Assembly: GCA_017548075.1 (NCBI GenBank)
Contig: JAFYNL010000012.1
Coordinates: 1 to 64,000, forward strand
Reading direction: 5' to 3'
DNA: 64,000 bases
From: Bacteroidaceae bacterium
Lineage (GTDB): Bacteria > Bacteroidota > Bacteroidia > Bacteroidales > Bacteroidaceae
The translations under genes were made by a program, and so were the position numbers. The notes below the pieces were generated by a model, which saw only the letters and a list, made by a program, of their open reading frames with translations, was not told where the DNA came from and searched no databases. Positions 25,296 to 34,576 of the stretch are shown piece by piece (position 1 is the stretch's first letter; each line of letters opens with the position of its first letter).

Positions 25296-25964
25296 CTATC
25301 CCTTTGCCTTAGCAATGTATTCGAGAGAGCGTCGGCAGAGGTCTGTGATACTTTGCCAATCTTTGGCTTTCACCTTGTCTTTCGGGAAGAGATTACTGCC
25401 CATCCCTACACAGAAAGCACCCGCCTTGAACCATTTCGTCAGGTTCTCTTCATCGGGAGATACGCCACCGGTAACCATAATCTTGCTCCAAGGACAAGGA
25501 GCCAAAGCGCCCTTCACCAGAGCAGGACCATAAACGTCGCCCGGGAAGACTTTCGTCAGGTCGCAACCCAACTCCTGCGCCAAACCTATCTCGCTTATCG
25601 TGCCACATCCGGGACAATAAAGAACCATACGACGATTGCATACCTTTGCGATATCGGGGTTCAACAACGGACCTACCACAAAGCAGGCTCCAAGTTGAAT
25701 ATAAAGGGCTGCCGTTGGAGCATCCACAACAGAACCAATGCCCATCGCCATTTCGGGACATTCCTTAGCCGCGAACTTTACGCACTCGGCAAAAACCTCA
25801 TGAGCAAAGTCACCTCTGTTAGCGAACTCAAAAGCCCGAACGCCACCTTCGTAGCAGGCTTTCACAACTTGCTTTGCCACCTCGACATCGCCGTTGTAGA
25901 ACACAGGCACCATGCCTGTTTGCTGCATCTTCTGCAGAACTTGTATTTTATCGTATTTTGCCAT
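25296..25964 (-). CDS. eda: 2-dehydro-3-deoxyphosphogluconate (KDPG) aldolase
   Basis: 222 residues, the usual size for class I KDPG/KHG aldolases. The general acid/base Glu lies in AFEFANRG and the Schiff-base Lys in [31 protein letters not shown] is the phosphate-binding end. It splits KDPG into pyruvate and glyceraldehyde-3-phosphate in the cytoplasm. It follows kdgK by 8 bases, so the pair phosphorylates and cleaves 2-keto-3-deoxygluconate, the standard route for uronates from pectin or host glycosaminoglycans. Confidence 0.93.
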   Translation of the reverse strand: MAKYDKIQVLQKMQQTGMVPVFYNGDVEVAKQVVKACYEGGVRAFEFANRGDFAHEVFAECVKFAAKECPEMAMGIGSVVDAPTAALYIQLGACFVVGPLLNPDIAKVCNRRMVLYCPGCGTISEIGLAQELGCDLTKVFPGDVYGPALVKGALAPCPWSKIMVTGGVSPDEENLTKWFKAGAFCVGMGSNLFPKDKVKAKDWQSITDLCRRSLEYIAKAKG

Positions 25965-25972
25965 AAACTATC

Positions 25973-26995
25973 TTATCTTTCCACTCTTCCGTTGCCGTTG
26001 CCGTTCATAAGACTTTCCACTTCGGCAAGGGAAACCATATTGACATCGCCAGGAATCGTATGCTTCAGGGCACTTGCCGCAACTGCGAACTCCAATGCCT
26101 TTTCCTGAGACATTCCGTTTGCCAGACAATGGATGATGCCTGCGCTAAAAGCATCACCCCCACCCACGCGGTCAACAATGGGATGAATCTCGTAACGATG
26201 GCTGACATAGAACGAGTCGCCATTGTATATCATGGCCTTCCAGCCGTTATTCGAGGCGGTAAAGCTCTCGCGAAGCGTACCAATCACATATCTGAAGCCG
26301 AACTCTTTCACCATCTTACGGAAAATTCCGCGATAGCCCGAAGCATCGGTCTTGCCGTTCTCCACATCCGCATCCGGACGATAACCCAAGCACATCTCAG
26401 CATCCTCCTCATTTCCTATGCAGATATCCACATACTGCATCAGGGGACGCATAACGCTTTGAGCCTTCTCGGGCGTCCACAACTTCTTGCGATAATTGAG
26501 GTCGCAACTGATGATGACACCAGCCTTCTTGGCTGCGATACAAGCCTGCCGAACGCATTCGGCTGCATTATCACTCAAAGCAGGCGTGATGCCGCTCCAA
26601 TGGAAGCCCCTCATACCTTTGAATATAGTGTCGAAGTCGAAATCGGAAGGCTGAGCCTCGCTAATGCTACTATGTGCCCGGTCGTAGATAACCTTGCTAG
26701 GACGAAGGCTGCAGCCTGTTTCGAGATAGTAAATCCCCAAACGATTGCCTCCGCGAACCACATAGTCTGTATTCACTCCAAAGCGACGCAAACTGTTGAT
26801 GGCGGCTTGCCCAATCTCGTGTTCAGGCACCTTACTTACAAAGTAAGCCTCATCGCCATAATTCTGAAGGCTGACGGCCACATTTGCCTCACCACCTCCA
26901 TAGTTCACATCAAAACTGTCTGACTGGATGAACCTGCTGTTGCCTGGAGAAGAGAGGCGCAACATAATCTCACCCATCGTGACTATCTTTGCCAT
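25973..26995 (-). CDS. kdgK: 2-dehydro-3-deoxygluconokinase (PfkB family)
   Basis: 340 residues. The PfkB signatures are present: NYGGGEANVAVSLQNYG near the N-terminus and the catalytic DRVGGGDAFSAGI near residue 280. It phosphorylates KDG to KDPG using ATP. First gene of kdgK-eda. Its C-terminus ends in a short NGNGNG run. A TATCTTTG element lies 42 bases upstream. Confidence 0.92.
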   Translation of the reverse strand: MAKIVTMGEIMLRLSSPGNSRFIQSDSFDVNYGGGEANVAVSLQNYGDEAYFVSKVPEHEIGQAAINSLRRFGVNTDYVVRGGNRLGIYYLETGCSLRPSKVIYDRAHSSISEAQPSDFDFDTIFKGMRGFHWSGITPALSDNAAECVRQACIAAKKAGVIISCDLNYRKKLWTPEKAQSVMRPLMQYVDICIGNEEDAEMCLGYRPDADVENGKTDASGYRGIFRKMVKEFGFRYVIGTLRESFTASNNGWKAMIYNGDSFYVSHRYEIHPIVDRVGGGDAFSAGIIHCLANGMSQEKALEFAVAASALKHTIPGDVNMVSLAEVESLMNGNGNGRVER

Positions 26996-27036
26996 ATATT
27001 TATCTATTGTTGTCCTTTTTTTGCAATTTTCACGTG

Positions 27037-27044
27037 CAAAGATA
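27037..27044 (-). promoter_or_regulatory. -7 element of the kdgK-eda operon
   Basis: TATCTTTG on the - strand, 42 bases before kdgK. No -33 match at standard spacing. Confidence 0.5.
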
Positions 27045-27151
27045 TACTTTTTTTCGAAAACAGAGAATAATTCTTAAGGAATAATTTCAACAAAATGCCT
27101 TTTTTATGCGAAAAATGGGATAATTTGAGGAAAAATATGTAATTTCGCAGC

Positions 27152-28450
27152 ATGAATAGCACGATTTCGAGAAAAAAGGGACTCGTTGCGTTGAGTCCGC
27201 TCTTTGTATTTCTGTTGCTCTACTTGTTTCTGAGTGTTGCAGCAGACGATTTCTATGCCGTTCCCATCACGATTGCTTTCCTTGCAGCCTGCCTCTACAG
27301 CCTGTTCATCATGAAAGGCCTGAGTATTGGCGAACGTTTTGGGCGTTTGGCAGAAGGAGCGGCTCAGTCGGGAGTGATGCAGATGCTTTGGATTTTCATC
27401 CTTGCAGGAGCCTTTGCAGCCACAGCCAAACAGATGGGAGCCATCGACGCCACGATTCGTCTGGCGCTTTCGGCCGTTCCTCCCAGCTTCGTCCTGAGCA
27501 GTCTGTTCCTCGCCTCCTGCTTCATTTCCCTTGCCACAGGAACTTCTGTAGGCACCATTGCAGCCCTCGTCCCCATTGCCAGCAGTATGGCTGAGCAGAC
27601 GGGAAGCAACGCGGCAATGATGGTGGCTATAGTGGTTGGAGGAGCCTATTTTGGAGACAATCTGAGTTTCATTTCCGATACGACGATTGTGGCGACTCAG
27701 ACTCAAGGTTGCGAGATGAAGGACAAGTTCAGCGCCAACATCTGGATTGCCCTTCCTGCTGCCCTCATCTGTCTGGCGCTCTATTCCTGTCTGCCTGCCG
27801 GAAGCGTGAAGCCCGACCAACTTGGCGAAATCTTCTACCCCGCCATCATACCTTATATATATATTATAGTAGCGGCACTTTGTGGCATGAATGTCCTGCT
27901 CGTCCTTGCTTCTGCAACCATTCTGGCTGGCGGAATCGGCATGTTTTCCGGCTCTCTTTCCCCTCTTGGATGGCTGAAAGCAATGAACGAAGGCATTATG
28001 GGGATGAGCGAACTCATCATCGTCACGCTTCTTGCAGCTGGACTGATGCAAGCCATTCGCGAGGCCGGAGGTGTGGATTGGCTGATGCAACTCTTCAACA
28101 ACCGAAAGGGAAGTCGCAGAAAAGCCGAGCTGAGTATGGCGGGAATGGTGGTGCTGACGGACTTCTGTACGGCAAACAATACGATTGCCATCCTGAGTGT
28201 AGGGCCTCTTGCCAAGCATTTGGCAAAGCAATACGACATCCCTGCAAAGCGAGCCGCAAGCATTCTGGATACCTTCAGTTGCCTGGCTCAAGGCATCATC
28301 CCCTATGGCGCTCAGATGCTGATTGCCAGCGGTCTGGCCCTCATCGACCCTCTCGACATCATTCCATATCTCTACTATCCGTATATTCTGGGAGCCGTCG
28401 CAATAATATACATCCTAGCCCCTCGTTCGTATTATGGAAAGCATAAATAG
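27152..28450 (+). CDS. nhaC: NhaC-family Na+/H+ antiporter
   Basis: 432 residues, 10-11 hydrophobic segments. Recognised from SLATGTSVGTIAALVPIASSM and GAYFGDNLSFISDTTIVATQTQG, the conserved transport core of NhaC. Inner-membrane sodium/proton exchange, consistent with a sodium-pumping NQR in the same genome. The start is an ATG one base after the sequence GCAGC; the next ATG is far inside. It overlaps rsmG by 17 bases and heads a four-gene run. Confidence 0.9.
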   Translation: MNSTISRKKGLVALSPLFVFLLLYLFLSVAADDFYAVPITIAFLAACLYSLFIMKGLSIGERFGRLAEGAAQSGVMQMLWIFILAGAFAATAKQMGAIDATIRLALSAVPPSFVLSSLFLASCFISLATGTSVGTIAALVPIASSMAEQTGSNAAMMVAIVVGGAYFGDNLSFISDTTIVATQTQGCEMKDKFSANIWIALPAALICLALYSCLPAGSVKPDQLGEIFYPAIIPYIYIIVAALCGMNVLLVLASATILAGGIGMFSGSLSPLGWLKAMNEGIMGMSELIIVTLLAAGLMQAIREAGGVDWLMQLFNNRKGSRRKAELSMAGMVVLTDFCTANNTIAILSVGPLAKHLAKQYDIPAKRAASILDTFSCLAQGIIPYGAQMLIASGLALIDPLDIIPYLYYPYILGAVAIIYILAPRSYYGKHK

Positions 28451-29054
28451 ATATTTCCCTAACCTTTCTGAAAAGCAGAAATTCCAGTTCTGGGCTCTCG
28501 ATGACCTCTATCACGACTGGAACAGCAAGATAAATGTCATCTCGCGGAAGGACATCGACAACCTCTACGAACATCATGTCCTCCACAGCCTCGCCATAGC
28601 CGAACTGATTCGTTTCAAGCCCGGCACAAGCATTATGGACCTCGGCACTGGAGGAGGTTTTCCAGGCATTCCCCTCGCCATCATGTTTCCCGAGGTGAAG
28701 TTCCATCTCGTCGATTCCATCGGCAAGAAGATTCGCGTCTGCGAGGAGGTCAAGAAGGCGCTCGGACTGCAGAATGTCACCACTCAATGGTGCCGAGCAG
28801 AAGAGGTCAAGGAACAGTTCCATTTCGTCGTTTCCAGAGCCGTAATGCCCCTACCCGACCTCGTGAAAATCATCCGCAAGAACATCAGCAAAGAGCAGTT
28901 CAACGGCCTTCCAAACGGACTCATCTGCCTGAAAGGCGGAGAGCTTGAAGAAGAGGCCAAACCCTTCGGCAAAGCCGCTCAAATCACATCACTCAGCGAG
29001 TACTTCCAGGAGGAGTTCTTCGCCACTAAAAAACTCGTTTACTTACCCCTATGA
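28434..29054 (+). CDS. rsmG: 16S rRNA (guanine527-N7)-methyltransferase
   Basis: 206 residues, normal length. The SAM-binding motif I is IMDLGTGGGFPGIPLAIMFP; QFHFVVSRAVMPLPDL carries the conserved motif near the active site. It methylates G527 of 16S rRNA in the cytoplasm. It overlaps nhaC by 17 bases and the next gene by 4, so its translation is coupled on both sides. Confidence 0.95.
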   Translation: MESINRYFPNLSEKQKFQFWALDDLYHDWNSKINVISRKDIDNLYEHHVLHSLAIAELIRFKPGTSIMDLGTGGGFPGIPLAIMFPEVKFHLVDSIGKKIRVCEEVKKALGLQNVTTQWCRAEEVKEQFHFVVSRAVMPLPDLVKIIRKNISKEQFNGLPNGLICLKGGELEEEAKPFGKAAQITSLSEYFQEEFFATKKLVYLPL

Positions 29055-29689
29055 AATACCTTTCCTTTACTTGCAACCCCATTCAGGAGAACACATATCT
29101 GCTCTGGGACGAAGAGACACTCGAGGCAGCCATCGTGGATTGTGGAGCCTGGAACCGACACGAAGAGCAGTTGCTGGAAGGCAGCATAAAGGCTCACGGG
29201 CTCAAGCTCAAATACGCTCTGCAGACGCACGCCCACTTCGACCACACCTTCGGCCTGCCCTTTGTCTATCGCACTTGGGGGCTCAAGCCTATCTTCCATA
29301 TCGATGAAGCCGAAACCTACCGACAGATGCCCAATATGGCCGCGCAGTTCGGGCTGAACATTGGTGGTGGAATGCCCCCAATAGAACGACTTTTGCACGA
29401 TGGCGACGAGCTGAAACTGGGCGAGAGCATCGTCCGACTCATCCACACACCTGGCCACACACCCGGCTCCTCCTCCTTCTATTGTCCCGAAGAAAAATTC
29501 GTGCTTTGTGGAGACACACTTTTCCAAGGAAGCATAGGCAGGACCGACCTTCCAGGCGGCAGCTTCGAAGCCGAAATGGATAGCATCCAGAACAAACTCT
29601 TCAATCTGGAAGACGAAACCACCGTCCTCTGTGGTCACGGCCCCTCCACCACCATCGGTTCAGAAAAGCAAAGCAATTACTACCTCTAA
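29051..29689 (+). CDS. Metallo-beta-lactamase-fold hydrolase (glyoxalase II-like)
   Basis: 212 residues. The zinc-binding set is complete: THAHFDHTFG, HTPGHTPGS, CGDTLF and a late GHGPST. The length and lack of the C-terminal glyoxalase II helical domain fit the small GloB-like thioesterases common in Bacteroidetes. Overlaps rsmG by 4 bases. Substrate not determined. Confidence 0.9.
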   Translation: MKYLSFTCNPIQENTYLLWDEETLEAAIVDCGAWNRHEEQLLEGSIKAHGLKLKYALQTHAHFDHTFGLPFVYRTWGLKPIFHIDEAETYRQMPNMAAQFGLNIGGGMPPIERLLHDGDELKLGESIVRLIHTPGHTPGSSSFYCPEEKFVLCGDTLFQGSIGRTDLPGGSFEAEMDSIQNKLFNLEDETTVLCGHGPSTTIGSEKQSNYYL

Positions 29690-29699
29690 TATCGAAACC

Positions 29700-31376
29700 A
29701 TGACTCACAAAATATTCCTTCTTCTCCTCGCGCTGACCTGTTTCGTCTGCTCGGCAAGCGCTCGAAGTATTTCTGTTGCACACTTCGGAGCCGTGCCTGA
29801 TGACGGAAAGAACGATGCCAAAGCCCTTCGCAAGGCCGCTAAGTATTGTCGAGAGCACAAAAACACGACGCTCGTCTTCCCTGCCGGCACATATCTGCTG
29901 GAAGACGAAACCGCTCTCGAAATTGAGCGATGCGCCATTAATGGAACTTATGGGCGCGGGCTGGAGGTGCAATCGTATTTATTCCAGCCGCAAAAGCCAT
30001 ACGTGAAAGGCCTTGACTTCACAGGTTGCGAAGGCCTACGCATCGAGGCCGATGGTGCTACGCTTTGCGTGGGAGGCTGGATGCAAATACTCTCTTTTAT
30101 CCGTTGCAAAGACGTCAGCCTGCAAGGACTCAGCATTACGCTCCGCCGACCTGCTGCCACCGAAGGCCTCATCACAGCAAGTACGGACTCCACCTTCGAC
30201 ATTACTTTCGACCCAGGGCTCTACACCCATATCGACAGCATTGTGCAAGGCCGTTATTACTTCTACAGTCGTGAGCGGCAGCATTTCTATTACGGTCATG
30301 TTGGTGAAGGTCAACTCCTTAGCCCTGGGCACATTCGTTTCAAGTCGCGTTCACATCCTGCAGTGAACGACGTCCTCATCATCCGTTACTGCGGGCATTA
30401 CCGTCCTTGCATCACGATTCTCGAATCCGAGGACGTCAACCTCACAAACGTCTCTTTGCGTAGCTTTTCAGGGATGGGAATCGTGGGACACTTAAGTCGC
30501 AACATCTGTATCGACGGCCTTCGCGTTGAGCCGGAGCCTGGACGCTACAGTTCGACTAGCACAGACGCGACACATTTTACCTCATGCAGTGGCGACCTCA
30601 TCATCCGCAACTCCTACTTTGCAGGCAATGGCGACGACTGTGCCAACGTTCACAATTATTACTGGACTTTCCTGCCACAAACAGCCAACGACAAACGAAT
30701 GGAGATACGTTTAGAGGGTGCCGACCCGCACGCACAGGCTTTGGACATTCCCTCTGCCGGCGATACCCTTTGTATCGTCAGCCGAAAGAACATGAGCAAA
30801 CTGGCAGAAGCCGTCGTCACAGCAGCCGACAGTTCTTGGACGGATTGGCGCGTCTTTGTCACGCTCGACAGACCTTTGGCTGGCATCGAAGCCAAAGAAT
30901 GCCTGATGTACAACTACAGCCGCTTCCCTCGCGTCCGCATCGAGAACAATAAAGTGGCGTACAACAACGCCAGAGCCTTCCTATTGAAAGCCCGCGATAT
31001 CAGTGTCACAGGCAACGACATCACCCGTTGTACCCTTTCAGCCATCAAGTTGGGAGCTGAACTCAGTTGGCGCGAGGCAGGACCTGTGGAACATGTTCTC
31101 ATTCAGGGAAACCGCATCCATCATACCGGCACAGCCGACGGCTACCGAGCTTCGTGTATCATGCTCACTTCAGAAGCGCCGCAGACACCGCCACACATTA
31201 ATCGCGGCATTGAGATTCGGGACAACTATTTCCAGAGTGACCGACCCGTCAGCATCATGCTGCAAGACGCGGAGGACATCGTCATCACAGGCAACGACTT
31301 CATCGGTAGTAGCGGCATAGAGCAATACAACTGCGATAACATCACCATCCGCGACAATCGACAAACGCCTAATTGA
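29700..31376 (+). CDS. Secreted right-handed beta-helix enzyme, GH110-like
   Basis: 558 residues from ATG 29700 (MTHKIFLLLLALTCFVCSASA, signal peptide); an ATG at 29631 overlaps the previous gene and is rejected. After a pectate-lyase-like start (ISVAHFGAVPDDGKNDAKALRKA) come many parallel beta-helix rungs. The segment TDATHFTSCSGDLIIRNSYFAGNGDDCANVHNYYW carries the paired Asp and N-x-H typical of GH110 alpha-1,3-galactosidases, which act on blood-group B and related ends; this match is from memory. Ten bases after the MBL gene. Probably surface or periplasmic. Its 3' end abuts array C. Confidence 0.75.
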   Translation: MTHKIFLLLLALTCFVCSASARSISVAHFGAVPDDGKNDAKALRKAAKYCREHKNTTLVFPAGTYLLEDETALEIERCAINGTYGRGLEVQSYLFQPQKPYVKGLDFTGCEGLRIEADGATLCVGGWMQILSFIRCKDVSLQGLSITLRRPAATEGLITASTDSTFDITFDPGLYTHIDSIVQGRYYFYSRERQHFYYGHVGEGQLLSPGHIRFKSRSHPAVNDVLIIRYCGHYRPCITILESEDVNLTNVSLRSFSGMGIVGHLSRNICIDGLRVEPEPGRYSSTSTDATHFTSCSGDLIIRNSYFAGNGDDCANVHNYYWTFLPQTANDKRMEIRLEGADPHAQALDIPSAGDTLCIVSRKNMSKLAEAVVTAADSSWTDWRVFVTLDRPLAGIEAKECLMYNYSRFPRVRIENNKVAYNNARAFLLKARDISVTGNDITRCTLSAIKLGAELSWREAGPVEHVLIQGNRIHHTGTADGYRASCIMLTSEAPQTPPHINRGIEIRDNYFQSDRPVSIMLQDAEDIVITGNDFIGSSGIEQYNCDNITIRDNRQTPN

Positions 31377-31383
31377 CAAACTA

Positions 31384-31471
31384 AACGTGCTTAGTTGGTC
31401 GACTTAACGTGTTAAGTTGGCAAAGTTAACGTGTTACGTTTGCAATCGTAACGTGTTATGTTTGTATTTTA
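31384..31471 (+). repeat. 22-bp-period array C
   Basis: Four units begin at 31384, 31406, 31428 and 31450, each exactly 22 bases apart. The second contains the dyad CTTAACGTGTTAAG. It ends with the tail TTTTATCCTGCCC. It lies 8 bases after the GH110-like stop and 23 before the GH30 stop, between convergent genes with no other terminator. Confidence 0.8.
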
Positions 31472-31494
31472 TCCTGCCCTTAGTTGCAAGGTCT

Positions 31495-32946
31495 TCATTT
31501 CTGTCCACCCAAGACAACCGTCACGATACTTTTGCCAGGCACAGAGAAACGGGCAACATTCGTAGAAGTGGCTCCCATAGACATCTGGAGGCTAGTGCTT
31601 CCCTGATTGAAGATGATGGCTCCATAGCTGCCGTCGGGGTTTTGGAAGGCCACATAGCTGACATCGGAACTGCCGTTGAAAAAGGTGGAGGCGATGCGAT
31701 GAGCTCCCGGCTTTGCCGCAAGACTGGCATGAGCCATCACAAAATAATGGGAGTTGTAGGAGAGCGTGTGGTAGTCGTTCTGGTCGATATCTACGGCTCC
31801 ATAGCAAGTTTGGCAACCTCCATCGAGATTAGGACCACGATTGAGGTCGAGCATGAAGTTCCAAACCATCACGGCTTTGCTTTGGCGGGTGACTGTATTG
31901 TAAACGAGGTTCTTCATGTCGGTAAGCAAACGAGAGGAGAGATTGCGTCCATCGTTCCAAGTGCCGATGCTGGTTTCCGTGAAAATGACCTCCTTGTCTG
32001 GAGCCTTCGCGTTGATGTCGTCGAGTTCTGTCACACGACCTCCATAATCGTGCCAAGCGCTTCCCACCACAAGTTCGCGACCATCCATATTAGGATCGAG
32101 AGCGTTGTAGAAATTGATGGGATAGTCCTGCTGGTCGGAGATATTGTCGTAGTTGTAGTTGTGGTCGAAGCAATAAATCTTCGCCGTGATGCCTGCATGA
32201 GCAAAGGCTGGAGCAAGCTTATTGACGAAGGCTGCCTCCTCTGCCCAAGGCATATAAAGGCTGGCACAATTGCCGCGATTCAAGGGCTCGTTCTGAGGAG
32301 TGACTGCATAGATGGGGATTCCTTCCGCAGCAAAGGCCTGAACAAAACGAACGAAATAGTCGGCATAGGTCTGATAGTGGTCGGGATTGAGAGAACCACT
32401 CGTCCAAGAATCATACCCCACCCTATTGGACAGGCTCTTCACCTTCATCCATTTAGGACAAGTCCAAGGCGCAGCCATAATCTTCAGGTCGGGATTGATG
32501 GCAAGTATCTCTTTCAGGATGGGAATGACATATTCCGTCTCGTCCGAATAGAGTCGGAAGTTCTCGAGTCCGGGTGTGTCGCAAAGCGAATATTCCGTAG
32601 AAGAGAAGTCCGAGCAACCTATACTGATGCGAACATAACTGACGCCATAACCCTCTGTGCGAGAAAAGGTTCGCGTCAGGAAAGCTTTTCTGTCGGCAGG
32701 AGCCATCTTCAAAAGATTATAGCAGGCACTATAGGTAATGGCATAGCCGAAGCCATCCATCTCCTGATAGGTTGTGGCTGGGATAAGAGCGATGTGTTGA
32801 GTCAGCCTCGAACGAGAACTCCGAGTGGAGGTGTATTCCAATTTCCTCTTCCCGTCGGCAGTTGTCGTATAGATGCGAACAGGTTTTGCCAAAAGCATTG
32901 CCGACGCAAAGAGGAGTGATAGAACGAGGGTGGTACGACGTAACAT
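31495..32946 (-). CDS. Secreted GH30 glycosidase (beta-1,6-glucanase/glucosylceramidase type)
   Basis: 483 residues, signal peptide MLRRTTLVLSLLFASAMLLA. The TIM barrel starts QEMDGFGYAITYSACYNL. The acid/base Glu is in VTPQNEPLN and the nucleophile Glu in VIFTETSIGTWN; a C-terminal beta-sandwich follows, as in GH30 subfamily 3. It hydrolyses beta-glucosidic links. Last gene of the M60-DUF6057-TolB operon, 2 bases after the lipoprotein gene. Exact substrate not set by sequence. Confidence 0.9.
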   Translation of the reverse strand: MLRRTTLVLSLLFASAMLLAKPVRIYTTTADGKRKLEYTSTRSSRSRLTQHIALIPATTYQEMDGFGYAITYSACYNLLKMAPADRKAFLTRTFSRTEGYGVSYVRISIGCSDFSSTEYSLCDTPGLENFRLYSDETEYVIPILKEILAINPDLKIMAAPWTCPKWMKVKSLSNRVGYDSWTSGSLNPDHYQTYADYFVRFVQAFAAEGIPIYAVTPQNEPLNRGNCASLYMPWAEEAAFVNKLAPAFAHAGITAKIYCFDHNYNYDNISDQQDYPINFYNALDPNMDGRELVVGSAWHDYGGRVTELDDINAKAPDKEVIFTETSIGTWNDGRNLSSRLLTDMKNLVYNTVTRQSKAVMVWNFMLDLNRGPNLDGGCQTCYGAVDIDQNDYHTLSYNSHYFVMAHASLAAKPGAHRIASTFFNGSSDVSYVAFQNPDGSYGAIIFNQGSTSLQMSMGATSTNVARFSVPGKSIVTVVLGGQK

Positions 32947-32948
32947 AG

Positions 32949-34571
32949 TTATTCCGGTTTCTTAGGGCTGGCTCCTGAAGTTCCGTCAACTGGGGCTTTC
33001 TTTGAGGCTCCAGTCGTGCCATCGAGGCGAACGAAAGCAGTTGGATTGGGCTTATAGATAGCGTTCTCGCCCTCAGTTTCGTAGATGCACTGGCGAAGGT
33101 CTTGTGGCGAAATAGTTACGGCATCACGACTCAGTTCAGGCACATTATAACTCTTCAAAAGCAAGATGTTCCATTCGGGGTCTTCCTGAGGCATTACAAA
33201 GGCTTTGTGTGCCTTGCCTTCCTTGTCGAAATAAGCTATGAAGAGACGGGTGTAGTTCTCATCCATCCGGCGAGAACTAAAGGCAAACCAACGACCATTT
33301 GAACTCCAACTGTGGAAGCTGTCCACATCAGGAGAATTGGCTTCCGTCAATGGATAGCATTCGTCCGTCTGCAAGTCCTTCACCCAAAGGTCGCTCGACT
33401 TGTGCCAGATATGGAACTGCCCGTAATCGCCCTTTGTATAAAGGATATAACGCCCATCCGGACTGACTCTAGGAACAGAGATGCTCTTATTCTCGGCTGC
33501 AGCATCAATCACCATTTGGGGTTGTCCGAAGCTGCGAGTCTTGGGGTCGAACGAGATGGACATCAGGTTGTAGCGAATGCTATCGAACTTCAGGAGAAGT
33601 TGCTGAGTGATGAGTGTGTCGGGCACAGACGGGTCGAGCAAGTAATTGCGTTTAGCACAGCAGTAGTACAAAGTCTTTCCGTCAGGAGCCCAGCAAGGGA
33701 AGGTTTCCATATCGTCATCAGTTCGGATGATGTGAGAGACTTCGTTCTTTGTAACGTCATAGAGAAGGAGGTCGCTCTTCTCGTCCATCACCTCGATCTT
33801 CTCAGGATAGTAAAGGTGGAAAGCCTGACCAGTCTTGTTGGTCGAGAATGCCAAGAGGTTCTCTGTAGGATGCCAAGAGGGATAAACGCCACTGGTAATG
33901 ATGGTGCTGTCCTTCAGTTGAATCTTATGCGCTTTGCCGTCCTGAACAACGATGGTTCCGCCATGATTGGAACGGACATGGAACACCATACTCTCAGTAC
34001 TGTTCTTTCGATAGTTGTGGCAGTTGATGCAATGATTCTCTCCGTCGCTGTACTGGCGATTGTTCTCATAAACAGGCACTTCATCAAAGGTTGTGAGGTT
34101 TCGCTGATAAATACCCAACTGGCGATAGAGCTCATAGCCTGGTTCGATAAGACGATAACTGAGGAAAGCATCGATAGGCTCTTCCGCCACACTAATCTTG
34201 TAGGGTTTGAAGTGCACCCAACCTTCAGGTCGCTTGGCATAGATATCGACAGAGATATCGCTTCCCTTGTTTTCCGTCAGCAAGGTTCTCCATTCTAAGG
34301 AATCCAACTTTATAGTTGCGTTCCCCGACGCAGCAGCAGTCATTTCCATTTTACTGCTGTGAAGATGGGCAACGTAGGCAGTTGCGATTGAGTCTTTAAC
34401 TAGGAAGTTTAGCGGAGCAATGTTGGGAGGTATCACAATGTCCTTGTAATCGGGATAGATTGGAGCCTCTGTGTTAGTTTCCGCAAACTGGCTCGGCACT
34501 TCCGCCTTTGGTTTACAACCAGAAAGCAGCAACGTAGCTGCTAGCAAATATATAAATAATGTATAGCGCAT
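32949..34571 (-). CDS. TolB/PD40-type beta-propeller lipoprotein with a CxxCH motif
   Basis: 540 residues with a lipobox (LLLSGC, Cys about residue 20), so probably a lipid-anchored envelope protein. A CINCH heme-c-type motif lies at about residues 180-184. PD40 repeats follow: GVYPSWHPTENLLAFSTNKTG, FPCWAPDGKTLYYCC, VPRVSPDGRYILYTKG, SFHSWSSNGRWFAFSSRR, a propeller that usually binds protein or cell-wall partners. It sits between DUF6057 (4-base gap) and GH30. A TolB-like protein paired with DUF6057 is a recurrent Bacteroidetes arrangement, as I recall. Whether heme is bound is unknown. Confidence 0.8.
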   Translation of the reverse strand: MRYTLFIYLLAATLLLSGCKPKAEVPSQFAETNTEAPIYPDYKDIVIPPNIAPLNFLVKDSIATAYVAHLHSSKMEMTAAASGNATIKLDSLEWRTLLTENKGSDISVDIYAKRPEGWVHFKPYKISVAEEPIDAFLSYRLIEPGYELYRQLGIYQRNLTTFDEVPVYENNRQYSDGENHCINCHNYRKNSTESMVFHVRSNHGGTIVVQDGKAHKIQLKDSTIITSGVYPSWHPTENLLAFSTNKTGQAFHLYYPEKIEVMDEKSDLLLYDVTKNEVSHIIRTDDDMETFPCWAPDGKTLYYCCAKRNYLLDPSVPDTLITQQLLLKFDSIRYNLMSISFDPKTRSFGQPQMVIDAAAENKSISVPRVSPDGRYILYTKGDYGQFHIWHKSSDLWVKDLQTDECYPLTEANSPDVDSFHSWSSNGRWFAFSSRRMDENYTRLFIAYFDKEGKAHKAFVMPQEDPEWNILLLKSYNVPELSRDAVTISPQDLRQCIYETEGENAIYKPNPTAFVRLDGTTGASKKAPVDGTSGASPKKPE

Positions 34572-34576
34572 AATCT

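Noticed and set aside
27140..27147. TAATTTCG as the nhaC promoter
   Set aside because: It would place the transcript start on or after the nhaC ATG at 27152, and the last two bases depart from the consensus.
27104..28291. A 395-codon - strand frame antisense to nhaC
   Set aside because: The product is hydrophilic and Cys/His-rich without pattern, while the + strand encodes a clear antiporter.
31384..31471. The 22-bp arrays as a CRISPR
   Set aside because: There are no unique spacers of uniform length; the whole 22-bp unit repeats, and no cas genes lie nearby.
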